Assembly (NCBI GenBank): GCA_004552485.1
Contig: SFOH01000002.1
Coordinates: forward strand, 1 to 64,000
Direction: 5' to 3'
DNA length: 64,000 nucleotides
From: Bacteroidales bacterium
GTDB lineage: Bacteria; Bacteroidota; Bacteroidia; Bacteroidales; Muribaculaceae
Shown here: positions 24,203 to 32,569 of the stretch, piece by piece
Layout of the letters: every line of letters starts with the position of its first letter
How positions within the stretch are numbered: position 1 is the stretch's first letter
Position numbers and translations under genes: made by a program
Notes under the pieces: generated by a model
What the model was told of the DNA's origin: nothing
Seen by the model: the letters and a program-made list of their open reading frames with translations, nothing else
Database searches by the model: none

Positions 24203-25777
24203 ATGAGGAGGCTCTATTCTTTCCTTTTATTCGTCACACTGTTGCTGCTGAGCGTGCCCGCGCGCGGCGCTGTCACTGTGAATGAACACGATGTCGACAC
24301 GCTCGTCACCTATCTTGACCGCCTCCTGGCAAACCGCAACGAATACATCGCCGAGCGTCGCGCCCGTATCAAGCAGCTGACTCTCGCGGCCGAAAAGGAG
24401 AGAACAGCGGCGGCGCTCGTGGATGTCGCCGATGCCTACGTCGGCTTCGCCACCGACCGCGCCATCATCAATCTGCGCGAGGCCATGAAACTGACACCTC
24501 CCGGCAGCGGCGAGCGCAATGTGCTGAGAGCGCGCCTGGCCGTGCTCTATCCCATGGTCGGTCTGGTCAACGAGGCGCAGGCGAGTCTCGACTCCGTAGA
24601 CACATCGGACATGACGCCTCAGGAGCGCATGGACTATCAGGCCGCAGCCATGCAGTCTTATTTCAATATGAGTCTGCTCTATCACAATTTTCCGGGACTG
24701 AGAATGCGCTGCAAGGCCCGCGAGACGGAGTTCCGCACGACGCTGCTGCGCGACACGCCGGGCGAACTGCGCGACGAGGCCGTCTACCGCCTGGCCTTGG
24801 GCGACTCTTTCATGGACGAGGGTCAGCTCAACAAGGCCGAGACTTTGCTCAACGACGTCATTGACACAGAGCCCGTGGGCTCAATCCTGCGCAGCCGTGC
24901 CGCCGTGCTCCTCTCGCAGGTGATGTGGAAGCGTCACGAGCGCCTGGCTCATTCGTATTATCTGATGAAGGCGGCATGCAACGACCTCCTCGCCGGCGAC
25001 ACGGACGCGTCGTCCCTGTTCAACGTGGCGGAGATGATGCGCAGCAACGGCGATATGACTCTCGCCACGAAGTATTTCCGCGCCGCAATCGACTATTCCC
25101 TTGACAATCACAATCTTCTGACGCTGCTGGAAAGCGGCCGCTATGCTCCGCTGGTGACGCAGAGCTATGAGGACGCAATGATGAAAGCACGCCACTGGGC
25201 TGTTGCAATAGCCGTCCTGGCTGCACTGCTGATAGTGGCGGTAGTGGTGCTCGTGGTGAAACTGCGCAAGCGAAACGCGCTGCTGCGTCAGAATCAGAAC
25301 GCCATGCAGCAGCTTCACGCCACACGCAATGAAAATCTGTCGCGATTCATGGACCTCTGCGCCATCTATGTCACCCGCCTCACCCAGTTCACCACCACCG
25401 TCGAGAGCAAGATTCGCGCCGGCAAGACCGACGAGCTGCTGCGACTCGTGCGCTCCGGCAAAGCCGGCCCCGACCAGAGCGCCGACTTCTTCCGCGTCTT
25501 CGACACCGCCTTCCTCCACATCTATCCCGACTTTGTCAACCGCGTCAACGAGCTCATGCAGGACGGCCAGAAGTTGGAGCCGGATGCGCCCGACGCGCTC
25601 AGCACCGACCTGCGCATCCTCGCGTTCATGCGCCTTGGCATGCGCGACTCCTCGCAGATTGCGCAGATGATGGGCTATTCAGTCAACACGCTCTATGCCT
25701 ACCGCACGCGACTGCGCAACCAGGCCATCTCCAAAGACACCTTCGAAGATGACATACACTCTATTCCTCTTGGTTGA
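24203..25777 (+). CDS. DUF6377-type membrane regulator (TPR region, one TM helix, C-terminal HTH)
   Basis: A 524-residue protein of the Bacteroidetes DUF6377 class. Layout: signal peptide (1-23), a periplasmic helical, TPR-like region (about 40-320), one transmembrane helix (about 331-355, WAVAIAVLAALLIVAVVVLV), a coiled-coil linker with Gln-rich residues, then a cytoplasmic part ending in a LuxR-like helix-turn-helix (DLRILAFMRLGMRDSSQIAQ followed by YSVNTLYAYRTRLRNQ). It is plausibly a one-component sensor linking a periplasmic cue to transcription; the signal and targets are unknown. Monocistronic: it lies after the tRNA-Gln terminator and ends 11 nt from convergent maf. Confidence 0.85.
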   Translation: MRRLYSFLLFVTLLLLSVPARGAVTVNEHDVDTLVTYLDRLLANRNEYIAERRARIKQLTLAAEKERTAAALVDVADAYVGFATDRAIINLREAMKLTPPGSGERNVLRARLAVLYPMVGLVNEAQASLDSVDTSDMTPQERMDYQAAAMQSYFNMSLLYHNFPGLRMRCKARETEFRTTLLRDTPGELRDEAVYRLALGDSFMDEGQLNKAETLLNDVIDTEPVGSILRSRAAVLLSQVMWKRHERLAHSYYLMKAACNDLLAGDTDASSLFNVAEMMRSNGDMTLATKYFRAAIDYSLDNHNLLTLLESGRYAPLVTQSYEDAMMKARHWAVAIAVLAALLIVAVVVLVVKLRKRNALLRQNQNAMQQLHATRNENLSRFMDLCAIYVTRLTQFTTTVESKIRAGKTDELLRLVRSGKAGPDQSADFFRVFDTAFLHIYPDFVNRVNELMQDGQKLEPDAPDALSTDLRILAFMRLGMRDSSQIAQMMGYSVNTLYAYRTRLRNQAISKDTFEDDIHSIPLG

Positions 25778-25788
25778 CAGTCAGCCGT

Positions 25789-26385
25789 TTAAAGTTCAGT
25801 GAGGGCTTTGTAGAGACGATGGAGTGGCAGACCCATAACGTTGTAGAAATCGCCGGTGATGGAGGTGATGCCGATGGCTCCTATCCACTCCTGGATGCCG
25901 TAGGCACCGGCCTTGTCGAGGGGCGAGAAGCGCATTATATACTCGGCAATCTCAGTGTCGGTGAGTTCAGCGAAGTGAACGACGGTCGTCTCCGAGAACG
26001 TGACCGTTTGCGTTGCTGTGCGCAGTGTCACGCCGGTCACCACATGATGCTGACAGCCGGAGAGATCGCGCAGCATGGCGCGGGCCTCGGCTTCGTCGGC
26101 GGGTTTTCCAAGGATTTTGTTGTCGTGAATCACCACGGTGTCAGCCGTGATGACCACCTCGCCGGGCTTGACGAGGTCATCGTAGGCGTCGGCTTTGAGG
26201 CGCGAGAGATAGGCCGGCACCTCGTCGGCCGCCATGTCGTCGGGATGCTTCTCCTCAATATCGCGGGTGTGGACAACTGAGAACTCGGGTGCAATCATTG
26301 CCAGGAGCTCGCGGCGGCGCGGCGAGCCCGAGGCCAGCATAATTTGCAGCTCCGTGGGCTTGGGTGGCAGGGCTTGTGATTCCAT
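25789..26385 (-). CDS. maf: Maf family nucleoside triphosphate pyrophosphatase
   Basis: A 198-residue Maf-like house-cleaning enzyme that hydrolyses non-canonical nucleotides such as dTTP, UTP or modified pyrimidines. Signature IMLASGSPRRRELLAMI at the N-terminus, EKHPDDMAADEVPAYLSRLKA, VVITADTVVIHDNKILGKP (catalytic Asp) and KAGAYGIQEW are typical. It is last in a minus-strand run: kdsC ends 6 nt upstream. Cytoplasmic; start at MESQALPP is reasonable. Confidence 0.93.
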   Translation of the reverse strand: MESQALPPKPTELQIMLASGSPRRRELLAMIAPEFSVVHTRDIEEKHPDDMAADEVPAYLSRLKADAYDDLVKPGEVVITADTVVIHDNKILGKPADEAEARAMLRDLSGCQHHVVTGVTLRTATQTVTFSETTVVHFAELTDTEIAEYIMRFSPLDKAGAYGIQEWIGAIGITSITGDFYNVMGLPLHRLYKALTEL

Positions 26386-26391
26386 AAGTGC

Positions 26392-26916
26392 TTACCAACC
26401 AAAGGCTTTCGTGTCTTTCATCCACTGACCTTTCGCGCGCAGAATCTGCTCGAGGAGTTCACGTGCAACGCCATAACCGCCGCACGAGCTTGTGATGTAG
26501 CGCGCAATCTGCTTCACCTCGACGGCGGCGTCAGCGGGAGCTACGGCGAGTCCGACCGACTGCATGGGCGGAATGTCGGGGATGTCGTCGCCGACGTATG
26601 CCACCTCTTCGGGCTTTAAGTCGTTGTCTTCCATCCACTTATAGAGGATGGGGAGCTTCTGGGCGGAGCCGAGGAAGATGTCGTGGATGCCGAGGGCGCC
26701 GTAGCGCGTGCGCAGCGATTCGGTGTTCGCGCCGGAGATAATGGCTATTTTCAGGCCGCACTTAACGGCAAACTGCAGGGCGTAGCCGTCCTTGAGGTTG
26801 GCCATGCGCGTCGGCACGCCGTCCTCCGACATGGGGATGAGCGAGGGTGAAAGTACGCCGTCCACGTCGAACACGACGCCGCGGAGATTGGTGAGGGGAT
26901 GGTCTATTTTTGACAT
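26392..26916 (-). CDS. kdsC: 3-deoxy-D-manno-octulosonate 8-phosphate phosphatase (KdsC family)
   Basis: A 174-residue HAD-IIIC phosphatase that removes phosphate from Kdo-8-P in LPS core synthesis. HAD motif I is VVFDVDGVLSPS; MANLKDGYALQFAVKCGLK and IISGANTESLRTRY follow (motif II); AYVGDDIPDIPPMQSVGL is motif IV. Small size without a cap domain fits KdsC. It overlaps the upstream DUF2520 gene by 13 nt, so the two are co-transcribed. Confidence 0.9.
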   Translation of the reverse strand: MSKIDHPLTNLRGVVFDVDGVLSPSLIPMSEDGVPTRMANLKDGYALQFAVKCGLKIAIISGANTESLRTRYGALGIHDIFLGSAQKLPILYKWMEDNDLKPEEVAYVGDDIPDIPPMQSVGLAVAPADAAVEVKQIARYITSSCGGYGVARELLEQILRAKGQWMKDTKAFGW

Positions 26917-27716
26917 TGTCTGCTGATAATGAGGTTGGTAAGTGATGAGTAAATATCTTTGAGCGCAGGGTCGGAGAGTTTGGCGAGGTGCGCCGAGATT
27001 GTGGCCGTGTCGCGCCGACGGGCCGGACCGGTCTGCGCATTGTCGGGACCGCGGTCAATGGCTTTCTCCAGCGTCTCGCGCAGGAGCGGCCGCAGAACTT
27101 CGAGGCTCAGGCCCTCCTTCGCAAGGATGTCGCCGGCGACGCCCCAGAGCACGTTTGAGAAGTTCGAGGCGAAGACTGCGGCGAGGTGGAGCTGTCCGCG
27201 CAGGCGGCTGTCGGCGGCGCAGACCGTCGGGGAGATGCGCTCGGCCAGCGCCCGGAGTGCGGCGGCAGTCTCAGGCGTGTTGCCTTCGATGAAAAACGGC
27301 ACGGCGCTCATGTCGACGGCGCGGTCTTTCGAGAATGTCTGCAGCGGATAGAACGAGCCGTATCCGCGGCAGGTGACATCGCTGAGCACGTCGATAGGGA
27401 CGGTGCCGGAAGTGTGCGCCACCACGCCTTGAACGGGCGGCAGAGTGGCGGCAACGTCGGCGATGGCGTCGTCGGAAACGGCGATGATGTAGAAGGCAGC
27501 ATCCGTGGGTACTTCTTCAACGACAACGGCGGGAGCGGCGTTGGAGAGAGACAGCGCGAGTTCGCGGGCATGTTCGGACGTACGCGAAGCTACGGCGCAG
27601 ATGTCCGCGCCGGCGCTGTCAAGGGCGTGCGCAAGGTGCGTGGCCACGTTGCCGGAGCCGATGACGACGACGCGGGGAGCGAGGTCGGGCATCACTGTTC
27701 GGGTTCTTCCCTCCAT
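26904..27716 (-). CDS. Rossmann-like DUF2520 domain protein
   Basis: A 270-residue protein with an N-terminal NAD(P)-binding domain (PRVVVIGSGNVATHLAHAL, GxGxxA pattern) and a C-terminal DUF2520-type helical domain (ADSRLRGQLHLAAVFASNFSN, EVLRPLLRETLEKA, GPARRRDTATISAHL). It resembles short-chain dehydrogenase / pyrroline-carboxylate-reductase-like oxidoreductases; the substrate is not known. It overlaps the nitroreductase gene upstream by 25 nt and kdsC downstream by 13 nt, a tightly packed operon common in Bacteroidetes. Confidence 0.85.
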   Translation of the reverse strand: MEGRTRTVMPDLAPRVVVIGSGNVATHLAHALDSAGADICAVASRTSEHARELALSLSNAAPAVVVEEVPTDAAFYIIAVSDDAIADVAATLPPVQGVVAHTSGTVPIDVLSDVTCRGYGSFYPLQTFSKDRAVDMSAVPFFIEGNTPETAAALRALAERISPTVCAADSRLRGQLHLAAVFASNFSNVLWGVAGDILAKEGLSLEVLRPLLRETLEKAIDRGPDNAQTGPARRRDTATISAHLAKLSDPALKDIYSSLTNLIISRQCQK

Positions 27717-28333
27717 GATTCAATGTGCACTTTCTCCCAGCGCAGCTTGTCGGGGTCAACAGGGCGACGCACCTCGGCGGAGTAGCCGAAGGTCATGACA
27801 CATTCCACCATAATCGAGGGCGGTATGTTGAGGATGCGACGGATGACGTCCTCCGACGAAGCCCCGTCCTCGGCATCGCGGTTGCGCACCTGCACCCAGC
27901 ACGAGCCGATGCCTTGCACGGCGGCCTGCAGCTGCATGAATTCGGCGGCGATAGCGCAGTCTTCGAGAACCATGTCGGTGCCCTCGGGGTCAGCGCAGAC
28001 GGCCACGGCGAAGGCGCAGGTCTTGAGGGCATGGGCGGCCACGGGCTTGCACTTGCTCATTGCCAGGAGTTTCTCCTTGTCTTCAACGACCACGAACTGC
28101 CAGGGGCGTTTGCTCTTGCTTGAAGGTGCGAGCAGCGCGGCCTCAAGAATGAGCTTGACGGCATCGGGGTCGACGGTTTTGTTGGTGTAACGGCGGATGC
28201 TGTGGCGGCGCAGAAGCAGCTTGCGGAAAGTCATGGGTTCGATGATGCCGGCGCAGTCGGTGGGCACGGAAGCGGCGGGAGTGGCGGCGGCTTTCTCAGG
28301 TGCGGGTGTATTGAGCGATTTTTCCTGTTCCAT
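27692..28333 (-). CDS. Nitroreductase family protein
   Basis: A 213-residue FMN-dependent nitroreductase-like protein. FMN-binding segment RRHSIRRYTNKTVDPD, ALLAPSSKSKRPWQFVVVED, the SCWVQVRNRD region and the C-terminal VECVMTFGYSAEVRRPVDPDKL are typical. The first 33 residues (Pro/Ala/Thr-rich) are outside the family; translation may instead start at the internal Met at 28234 (MTFRKLLLRR). First gene of the overlapping run nitroreductase - DUF2520 - kdsC - maf. Confidence 0.88.
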   Translation of the reverse strand: MEQEKSLNTPAPEKAAATPAASVPTDCAGIIEPMTFRKLLLRRHSIRRYTNKTVDPDAVKLILEAALLAPSSKSKRPWQFVVVEDKEKLLAMSKCKPVAAHALKTCAFAVAVCADPEGTDMVLEDCAIAAEFMQLQAAVQGIGSCWVQVRNRDAEDGASSEDVIRRILNIPPSIMVECVMTFGYSAEVRRPVDPDKLRWEKVHIESWREEPEQ

Positions 28334-28455
28334 AATTCTCAGGTGTTTTTATGTTATAGATAAAGTTCGGGAACGGGAAACGGGCATTTTTCGAGGGGTT
28401 GCCACAGGCCGTGACGCGCGTCGGAGAAAATCTACCTATTGCGCCGGCCCGGACT

Positions 28456-29595
28456 TCAGCGGCGTGTTATCCAGGCGGCACTGAAGATGTCGGTGAGACC
28501 TGCGTTGAGCTGGGCGCGTGCGGCCTGCTCGTTGGCGCCGGTGGCGGCATAGATATGATAGCGCTTGCCCTGGTGGAGGATGCCCAGCGCTCCCTTGTAA
28601 TTGTAACGCGCGTTGCTGATGAATTGTTTTGCGGCCTTGTCGGTATAGAACGAGCCGACCACCACAAAGTATGCGTCCGAGGCGTTAAGGTGGAAGGCTT
28701 TCTCGGTGCCGCGATCGATGTGGTCGGACTCAGCGGCTGCCTTAGCCTTTGCGGCGACAGCGGCTTTCGTCGGCTGCGCGGGAGCGTCGATGACCACCTT
28801 GTTGTCCTCGGTGTCGTCGATGGCGAAGGCGTCGGTGTCGTCAATTTGGAAGCCGGCCATGGGGTGCACGTGCAGACGCTGCCAGGCGTTGCGCATGGCT
28901 GTGTCGACGGCGATGGGATGCACGTCGTTGACGCAGATGTTGAGCTGCGGAACGTCCTGCGAGGGAACGTATGCGGTACGCGGACCGGACACTGCGGGCA
29001 GCGCGGTCGAAGCGTAAGAGGCGTCGTCCACCGATATCGGCGTCGTAAAGACTACCACGGCGGCAGCAGCTGCGGCCACCACGGCGGCGGCGTGTGCGGC
29101 GCGCTTCCAGCGAGGCATCGGAGCGGCGATGCGCGTACTTGCGACTTCTTCGGCGTTTTCAACATCGGCGGAGTCTGCCGGCGATGCGGGGAGGGCGGGG
29201 AGCCATCCTGCCAGAGGCGTCAGAGCGTCGGTGTCGAAGGGGTGGAAGGCGACGGTGTTGTGGCGGGCGTCATAGCTCAGCGTGCCGGCGCGACCCAGCG
29301 AGAGCTGGCCCTGCGTGTGCAGCTGTGCAATCATGGCGTCGATGTCCTCGTTTACCAGGCGTGCGGCGGCATCGTGGCTGATGGCGCGGGCGCGCGCAAC
29401 CGACTGTTCAAGCAGGCCGTCGGAGGTTTTCACCGCCGAATTGAACGTGTACGCGCGGCACGGCGCCAGCCACATAGCGCCGTCCTCGCTGATGCGTGCG
29501 GGGACGGTGTGGGCCAGCAGGGCGCCGAGACGCGGTATCACCACGCAGTCATGCGAGGTGAGCAGCCATTCGATATGTCGGACGGTGAGATTCAT
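28456..29595 (-). CDS. HU-CCDC81 and SPOR domain protein
   Basis: A 379-residue protein with the Bacteroidetes arrangement of two CCDC81-like prokaryotic HU domains (about 1-125; IEWLLTSHDCVVIPRLGALL, then TQGQLSLGRAGTLSYD), an Ala/Val-rich transmembrane helix (about 165-190) and a C-terminal SPOR domain (about 300-375; AYFVVVGSFYTDKAAKQFI). SPOR domains bind denuded septal peptidoglycan, so this protein may link a cytoplasmic HU-like module to the division site. A Lys/Ala-rich periplasmic linker precedes SPOR. The -7 box ends 5 nt before its ATG, so the transcript is predicted to be leaderless. Confidence 0.88.
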   Translation of the reverse strand: MNLTVRHIEWLLTSHDCVVIPRLGALLAHTVPARISEDGAMWLAPCRAYTFNSAVKTSDGLLEQSVARARAISHDAAARLVNEDIDAMIAQLHTQGQLSLGRAGTLSYDARHNTVAFHPFDTDALTPLAGWLPALPASPADSADVENAEEVASTRIAAPMPRWKRAAHAAAVVAAAAAAVVVFTTPISVDDASYASTALPAVSGPRTAYVPSQDVPQLNICVNDVHPIAVDTAMRNAWQRLHVHPMAGFQIDDTDAFAIDDTEDNKVVIDAPAQPTKAAVAAKAKAAAESDHIDRGTEKAFHLNASDAYFVVVGSFYTDKAAKQFISNARYNYKGALGILHQGKRYHIYAATGANEQAARAQLNAGLTDIFSAAWITRR

Positions 29596-29600
29596 CGTTG

Positions 29601-29608
29601 CAAAGTTA
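29601..29608 (-). promoter_or_regulatory. -7 box (TAACTTTG) almost at the SPOR gene start
   Basis: A perfect TAnnTTTG on minus. By the usual spacing, transcription would begin near 29597, two bases before ATG 29595. Confidence 0.65.
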
Positions 29609-29786
29609 CGGATTTTTCTTCAACAGAGCGCTATAAAAAAGGTTATATTTTTAACGAAAATTCAACATGGAGTGTTGAAAACGTGTTGAAAAGCTCCGCT
29701 GCGGCCCCTCAATCGTTTGTCAGTTAGCACCTTGCAGCCGCGCATTTCCGTCTCTTGCACGGCCCGGGAAAATGTCGTTACGCCGG

Positions 29787-30683
29787 CTATTTCTTTTCGA
29801 AGATGGCGGCCACGTGTTCGGCGTCGGCACCGAGCTGGATGGCGCGTTTGGCGTCGGCGATGGCGTCCTGCTCCTGGTAGCGCAGGTGGTTGAGCTTGGC
29901 ACGGTAATAGTAGAGCTCGGCGTCCTCGGGATACATCGACAGACCCTCGCCTAAGACTTTCGACGCCTCGCCAAGGTCGTCCAGCGCAATCAGGCAGCCG
30001 GCGAGCTGGGCATAGTATTCCGGCAGCTTCTCCAAGCTCAGGAGCTTGCGGAATCCGGAGGCCGCCTCGAGGTTGTTGCCGGTCATAGCGTTGAGCGTGG
30101 CGTTGGCCAGCGTCGTCTGCCGCGTCAGGGGTATGAGTTTGTTGAGGACGGCAAAGTCGGCGCGTGCCGTCTCCAGCTTGCCGCGGTAGAGCGACATCAT
30201 GCCGCGGTAGAAGCGGGCGTCGGTGTTGATTGAGTCGATGCCGATGATTCTCGAATACTCGTCGTAGGCGTCGTCGTCGCGACCCATGCCGAGGAGCACT
30301 CGCGCGCGATGCTCGTGCGTGCTGACCAGCCGCGGCGAGCGGCGGATGGCCTCGTCGAGCGTTGCCAGCGCCAGCGAGTCCTGCTCATTATAATAATAGA
30401 TCATGCCGAGATTCGACATTAGGGCCACGTTCAGCGGGTTGCGGGGCTCCACGCTCATGGCCTCGATGAGGCGTAGCGCGGCGTCGTCATACTTCTGCTC
30501 GCGAAGGGCCTGCTCGCACTGGTCGATGAGCAGAAAATAAGGCCGCTCTTCGAAGTTGAGCGTATCGCCCGCGGCCTTGTGTTCGATTGGCGGCAGCTCC
30601 AGTTCGGGCACAACGCGGTTCTGGGCCGAGACTGCGAGCGCGGCGGTGAGTGCGAAGAGAAGTGAGAGTATGAGATGTTTCAT
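29787..30683 (-). CDS. Exported TPR-repeat protein
   Basis: A 298-residue protein starting at ATG 30683 (MKHLILSLLFALTAALAVSAQ), a clear signal peptide; a frame extension to 30755 gives a poor N-terminus. The mature part is built of tetratricopeptide repeats, for example ALVTHEH-like and NLGMIYYYNEQDSLALATLD, ARFYRGMMSLYRGKLETA, AELYYYRAKLNHLRYQEQDA. Probably a periplasmic scaffold or assembly partner; no enzymatic motif. It stands alone, divergent from the tRNA-Arg pair. Confidence 0.82.
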   Translation of the reverse strand: MKHLILSLLFALTAALAVSAQNRVVPELELPPIEHKAAGDTLNFEERPYFLLIDQCEQALREQKYDDAALRLIEAMSVEPRNPLNVALMSNLGMIYYYNEQDSLALATLDEAIRRSPRLVSTHEHRARVLLGMGRDDDAYDEYSRIIGIDSINTDARFYRGMMSLYRGKLETARADFAVLNKLIPLTRQTTLANATLNAMTGNNLEAASGFRKLLSLEKLPEYYAQLAGCLIALDDLGEASKVLGEGLSMYPEDAELYYYRAKLNHLRYQEQDAIADAKRAIQLGADAEHVAAIFEKK

Positions 30684-30810
30684 CATGTGGACAGATTGAT
30701 TGTTGGGGCGACGCAGCGCGTGACGCGCCTCGTAGCCGCCTGTTATTGGGTTCAAAATTAGGCATTAATGTTGAGAGTAGAAAATTATTTTAATTTTTTT
30801 AGGAGAAAAG

Positions 30811-30843
30811 TTTGGCTATGTCGCGGAAAAGTATTAATTTTGC
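30811..30843 (+). promoter_or_regulatory. Promoter for the tRNA-Arg pair
   Basis: -33 TTTG (30811-30814), 21-nt spacer, -7 TAATTTTG (30836-30843), 24 nt before the first tRNA. Confidence 0.85.
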
Positions 30844-30867
30844 AGTCGCAAAGGCAGAAAAGCCAAT

Positions 30868-30941
30868 GGCTCATTAGCTCAACTGAATAGAGCATCTGAC
30901 TACGGATCAGAAGGTTACAGGTTTGAATCCTGTATGAGTCA
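30868..30941 (+). tRNA. tRNA-Arg (anticodon ACG), copy 1
   Basis: Complete 74-nt cloverleaf: acceptor GGCTCAT/ATGAGTC, D arm GCTC/GAGC, anticodon loop CTACGGA with ACG at 30902-30904, T arm ACAGG-TTTGAAT-CCTGT. No encoded CCA. A34 would be expected to be converted to inosine. Identical to copy 2, 121 nt downstream. Confidence 0.96.
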
Positions 30942-30988
30942 CAACATCGACCGATGTCGAACTTTTTTATAAGATTTGAATTTAGGAT

Positions 30989-31062
30989 GGCTCATTAGCT
31001 CAACTGAATAGAGCATCTGACTACGGATCAGAAGGTTACAGGTTTGAATCCTGTATGAGTCA
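30989..31062 (+). tRNA. tRNA-Arg (anticodon ACG), copy 2
   Basis: Identical in all 74 bases to copy 1; anticodon at 31023-31025. The 47-nt spacer differs from the flanks. No second promoter is seen, so both copies probably come from one precursor. Confidence 0.96.
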
Positions 31063-31084
31063 CAAAGGAAAGGCAAGTGCAAGA

Positions 31085-31111
31085 GGCGCTGTTCAGACAA
31101 TGAACAGCGCC
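31085..31111 (+). terminator. Terminator after the tRNA-Arg pair
   Basis: A perfect 11-bp stem (31085-31095 with 31101-31111), 5-nt loop, then GTTTGCTTATTTT. Confidence 0.8.
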
Positions 31112-31234
31112 GTTTGCTTATTTTATAAGTCGACATTGTGCGTGTCGCCCGACGCTCCGGACGCCGAGGACGACCTTGCAAGACAATGCTGACGGCGCGC
31201 CTTTCCGGTATAATGTATTGATATTGAGCTTAAT

Positions 31235-32167
31235 ATGACAACAGACAGCAAAAATCCCAAGAAAACGACCCCGTTGTGCGCGACCGAGGAAGTGCGCGTG
31301 GGCCGACGTGTGACCTGGGTAGGCTTCTGGGTGAACGCAGTGCTGGCCGTGCTGAAGATAGCCGGCGGTATCATCGGCCGAAGCTCCGCGCTCGTGGCCG
31401 ACGGCGTACACTCGCTCTCTGACTTTCTGAGCGATATCCTGGTGATTGTGATGCTGGGCATAGCGCGCAAGAAGCCCGATGCTGACCACGAATTCGGCCA
31501 CGGCCGCTATGAAGCGCTGGCCACACTCATCCTTACCGTTATGCTTGGCATTGTCGGCGCCGGACTCTTCTATGACGGCGCAGTGCACACCTATCTCATC
31601 TATAAGGGCACCATTCCGCCCGCACCGATGCCGCTGGCGCTCATCATCATCGTCATCTCCATCGTCAACAAAGAGTGGCTCTACCGCTACACGCGCCATG
31701 TCGGCGAACGCATCCGCAGCGATGCCGTCATCGCCAACGCCTGGCACCATCGCTCCGATGCATTCTCCTCGCTGGCCACACTCGTAGGCGTCGGCGGTGC
31801 ATTCTTCCTCGGTCCGCAGTGGCGCGTCCTCGACCCCATCGCCGCCATGATTGTCGCCCTGTTCATCATCATCGTGGCCGTGCGCATGGGTCAGCCCGCC
31901 CTCGGTGAGATGCTCGGCCGCTCGCTGCCCGAGAAAGACCGCGCGGCCATCACCGCTGCCATCCGGGCCACTCCCGGCGTCGTCCGCTTCCACGGACTGC
32001 GCACCTTCAAAAGCGGCAAAGACGCCTACGTCGAAGTGCACCTCATGGTCGACCCGGAAATCACCGTTCGCGCCGCCGACAACATCAGCATCGCCGTCGA
32101 GCGTGCCATCCTTGCCGCCCTCCCTTCCTACGACGCCACTGTCACCACCCACATCGAACCCGCCTGA
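31235..32167 (+). CDS. Cation diffusion facilitator (CDF) family metal transporter
   Basis: A 310-residue inner-membrane exporter of divalent metals (Zn, Fe, Mn or Co) driven by proton exchange. About six transmembrane helices are followed by a cytoplasmic ferredoxin-like C-terminal domain (about 215-305; VVRFHGLRTFKSGKDAYVEVH). Metal sites are visible in helix 2 (ADGVHSLSDFLSD, H-x-x-x-D) and helix 5 (AWHHRSDAFSS), and DHEFGHGRYEALA follows helix 2 as in the family. The metal cannot be assigned from these residues. Monocistronic, followed by a large palindromic element. Confidence 0.92.
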   Translation: MTTDSKNPKKTTPLCATEEVRVGRRVTWVGFWVNAVLAVLKIAGGIIGRSSALVADGVHSLSDFLSDILVIVMLGIARKKPDADHEFGHGRYEALATLILTVMLGIVGAGLFYDGAVHTYLIYKGTIPPAPMPLALIIIVISIVNKEWLYRYTRHVGERIRSDAVIANAWHHRSDAFSSLATLVGVGGAFFLGPQWRVLDPIAAMIVALFIIIVAVRMGQPALGEMLGRSLPEKDRAAITAAIRATPGVVRFHGLRTFKSGKDAYVEVHLMVDPEITVRAADNISIAVERAILAALPSYDATVTTHIEPA

Positions 32168-32213
32168 CGTATCCTGAATTTGTTGATGTCCGATAAAAGG
32201 TCGGCCGGAGGGA

Positions 32214-32228
32214 AGACGGCAGAGCCGT
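32214..32228. repeat. Short hairpin next to the large palindrome
   Basis: GACGGC-AGA-GCCGTC, a 6-bp perfect stem with a 3-nt loop immediately before the 61-nt palindrome. No T-run. Confidence 0.55.
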
Positions 32229-32231
32229 CCA

Positions 32232-32292
32232 TTAGGGTAGCCAGGGTGTGCAGGCAGCGCTATGCGCAGCCTGCACACCCTGGCTACCCTAA
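32232..32292. repeat. 61-nt near-perfect palindrome (24-bp arms)
   Basis: Arms 32232-32255 and 32269-32292 are perfect 24-bp inverted repeats. After one A/A mismatch, four more pairs (32257-32260 with 32264-32267) close a TAT loop. It lies 65 nt past the CDF stop, has no T-run, and is far longer than the terminators in this window. It resembles a repetitive extragenic palindrome or a miniature inverted-repeat element; no transposase is near. No second copy was found in the window. Confidence 0.8.
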
Positions 32293-32446
32293 CCGCCTGC
32301 TCACGCTGGCGTTCCTTCTGCCACCCTTTCATCTTATAGCATTAGTCGGAAATATGTCTTTCCCCGGCTAACGCCGTTTTTGTCTGTTGACCGGCAAAGC
32401 GGGCGCATGTCCGGATTTTCTTTTTTGGGGGGGCAAGAAATAAAGT

Positions 32447-32475
32447 GATGGCCGCGTCATCACGACGCAGCCATC
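32447..32475 (-). terminator. Terminator of the rpsF-rpsR-rplI operon
   Basis: A 12-position stem (32447-32458 with 32464-32475, one C/A mismatch). On minus it is followed by ACTTTATTTC. A second perfect 9-bp hairpin (32534-32542 with 32546-32554), without a T-run, lies between it and the rplI stop. Confidence 0.7.
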
Positions 32476-32569
32476 AAAAGAGGGGTATAAAATTTGGGAA
32501 TGTGTACAAATTTCAGTGTGAGGCGCGGGGCCTCCGGAGCGCCGGGCGCTCCGGAACAGCGGTTGCTGA

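Noticed and set aside
31118..32332. 404-codon minus-strand frame opposite the CDF transporter
   Set aside because: It spans the transporter gene and part of the palindrome; His/Asp-rich shadow with no family.
32424..32433. T-run followed by seven G as a possible phase-variable tract
   Set aside because: It lies in non-coding DNA past the palindrome with no gene or promoter that it would switch.
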